Program-made: the position numbers and the translations under genes
Shown here: positions 13,859 through 14,820 of the stretch, piece after piece
Numbering within the stretch: position 1 is the stretch's first letter
Layout of the letters: each line of letters starts with the position of its first letter
Notes under the pieces: model-generated
Told to the model about the DNA's origin: nothing
Databases searched by the model: none
What the model saw: only the letters and a program-made list of their open reading frames with translations
Assembly: GCA_003525525.1 (NCBI GenBank)
Contig: DQED01000127.1
Coordinates: forward strand, 525 to 15,344
Reading direction: 5' to 3'
DNA: 14,820 nucleotides
DNA from: Desulfovibrio sp.
GTDB lineage: Bacteria; Desulfobacterota; Desulfovibrionia; Desulfovibrionales; Desulfovibrionaceae

Positions 13859-14820
13859 ATGCCCGAAGGACTGCTTTCCCTGCTGTTGCTCGGCGAACTC
13901 GCCTGCTGCGTCGCGGCCGTATTGCGCCTGCAACCGGCGGACATCCGCTTTAGCGAGGCCGTGTGCCGCGCCCTGGCGCTGACGCTCGCCGGCCTCGGCA
14001 TCGCGGTACAGCTCCTTTTCGCCCTGCACCTCGCCCGCTTCCCCTGGCTGCTCGACGCGGCCGTCTGCGGCCTGTGCGCGGCCGGGCTTACCCGGGGCGA
14101 ACGCCGCGTCCTGCCGGAGCTGGGCCACGCCCTGCGTCTGGCCGCGCACATGCCAAGCGCCTGGCTCCTCGGCGCGGCCATGGCGGGCCTTGGCGTCACG
14201 GTCTGGGTCGCGCCGCCGACCAACTGGGACTCCATGACCTACAATCTGGCGCGGGTACTGGTCATGATGCGCGAGAACACGCTGGCCCCCGCGCACTACG
14301 GCACGTTCCGCCAGCTGTCCTTCAGCCCGGGATTCGACCTGCTCCACTGGTTTTTCCTGCGCTACGGCACGGACCGGGCCATCGCCGCCTTCTCGCTAAC
14401 GGCCTATCTCGCCGCCCTCTCGGGCACGTTCGCCCTGGCCAGGCGACGCGGGGACGCGGCCTTCGCCCTGCGCACGGCCCTTGTCGTCGCTTCGCTCACG
14501 CTTTTGCCCCTGGAGGCCGTCTCCACCAAAAACGACATCGGCGCGGCGGCCATGGCCGTGGCCTGCCTCGTGGCCGCGGGAGGGTTGCTCGATCGCCCCG
14601 CCCTCGGCCGGCTTGCCCTGCTGCTCGTCTTCGCCTTTTACGGCATCTCCACCAAAAGCCATTTCGCGCTCTTTGGCGGCCCCTGCGTCGCGCTCGTCCT
14701 TTGGGTCCGGCGCAGGGAACTGCGCGCCGCGCTGGCCCGCGCCTGGGCGGCGTCGCGGCCGAGGTTCGCCGGGGCGTCGCTGCTGCTTGCGGCCACGCTT
14801 TGCCTGTGCCTGTTCAGCCA
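13859..14820 (+). CDS. Polytopic membrane protein, probable GT-C-type glycosyltransferase (3' end beyond window)
   Basis: The first 320 codons are visible and the frame is open to the right edge. The protein is very hydrophobic, with likely membrane segments near residues 3-22, 38-58, 62-77, 100-118, 174-194, 204-219, 228-243, 250-263, 268-283 and 304-320. Between the fourth and fifth segments is a hydrophilic loop with TNWDSMTYNLARV (121-133). A W-D-x-x-x-Y-x-L-x-R-V pattern in an early external loop is what I expect of GT-C lipid-phosphate-sugar-dependent transferases (ArnT/PMT-like, glycosyltransferase family 39 relatives), where the Asp (D124) would be catalytic. STKND (222-226) may be a second loop motif. 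The family is not certain from half a protein. The start has GGACGA 2 nt before the ATG; spacing is short, so it is moderately sure. It follows pepN by 72 bp on the same strand. Confidence 0.65.
   Translation, partial: MPEGLLSLLLLGELACCVAAVLRLQPADIRFSEAVCRALALTLAGLGIAVQLLFALHLARFPWLLDAAVCGLCAAGLTRGERRVLPELGHALRLAAHMPSAWLLGAAMAGLGVTVWVAPPTNWDSMTYNLARVLVMMRENTLAPAHYGTFRQLSFSPGFDLLHWFFLRYGTDRAIAAFSLTAYLAALSGTFALARRRGDAAFALRTALVVASLTLLPLEAVSTKNDIGAAAMAVACLVAAGGLLDRPALGRLALLLVFAFYGISTKSHFALFGGPCVALVLWVRRRELRAALARAWAASRPRFAGASLLLAATLCLCLFS

Noticed and set aside
13815..13982. Alternative ATG at 13815 as the start of the gene after pepN
   Set aside because: It is out of frame with the membrane protein, and its Arg/Pro/Cys-rich product ends at 13982.
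12551..14347. 598-codon open frame on the minus strand
   Set aside because: It is antisense to the end of pepN and the start of the membrane protein gene, and has no recognisable motif.
1..14820. tRNA, rRNA, CRISPR array, IS element or prophage
   Set aside because: No tRNA-like fold, regularly spaced repeat array, transposase, integrase or phage gene was seen on either strand.

Overview
This GC-rich window, with coding on both strands, looks chromosomal. The gene content suggests a strict or facultative anaerobe of the Desulfovibrio type (Desulfobacterota). The clues are a tungsten/molybdenum-pterin aldehyde:ferredoxin oxidoreductase, a fused FAD/[4Fe-4S]/CCG 2-hydroxyacid dehydrogenase-like enzyme, a good sigma-54-type promoter, and a GCCTC(T)GGCGGCC-plus-hairpin intergenic element at the left edge that I associate from memory with Desulfovibrio genomes. 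The taxonomic call is inference, not a database result. I see no tRNA, rRNA, CRISPR, transposase or integrase.

Layout. From the left edge to about 10.3 kb every gene lies on the minus strand. In transcription order (right to left) these are: aldehyde ferredoxin oxidoreductase (10320-8593); a small MoaD/ThiS-like beta-grasp protein (8411-8127); a 478-bp gap; a 1174-residue FAD/Fe-S oxidoreductase (7648-4124) ending in a clear intrinsic terminator (4082-4051); then an AT-rich promoter leading a subtilisin-family (S8) peptidase (3911-2691) and an SGNH hydrolase (2531-1647). Last come the housekeeping pair ruvX (1508-1056) and mltG (1095-76), which overlap by 40 bp. A gap of about 850 bp separates the aldehyde oxidoreductase from two plus-strand genes: pepN (11168-13786) and the first 320 codons of a polytopic membrane protein, probably a GT-C-type glycosyltransferase, which runs off the right edge (13859-14820).

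How the genes work together. The aldehyde oxidoreductase and its beta-grasp partner look like one unit for ferredoxin-linked aldehyde/carboxylate chemistry. It is probably driven by sigma-54 and has a strong hairpin between the two genes. The FAD/Fe-S enzyme has its own promoter, with a palindrome filling the -35/-10 spacer, and fits oxidation of a D-2-hydroxyacid. The S8 peptidase and SGNH hydrolase form a two-gene unit with no recognisable signal peptides. RuvX and MltG are a common housekeeping pair.

The points most worth a second look are: the beta-grasp protein that lacks a terminal Gly-Gly; the CX3CX3C spacing of the aldehyde oxidoreductase cluster ligands; the sigma-54 promoter with upstream repeated elements; the S8/SGNH pair behind an AT-rich promoter; two identical 10-bp palindromes 40 bp apart in front of ruvX; and concentric inverted repeats in the 7.65-8.13 kb gap.
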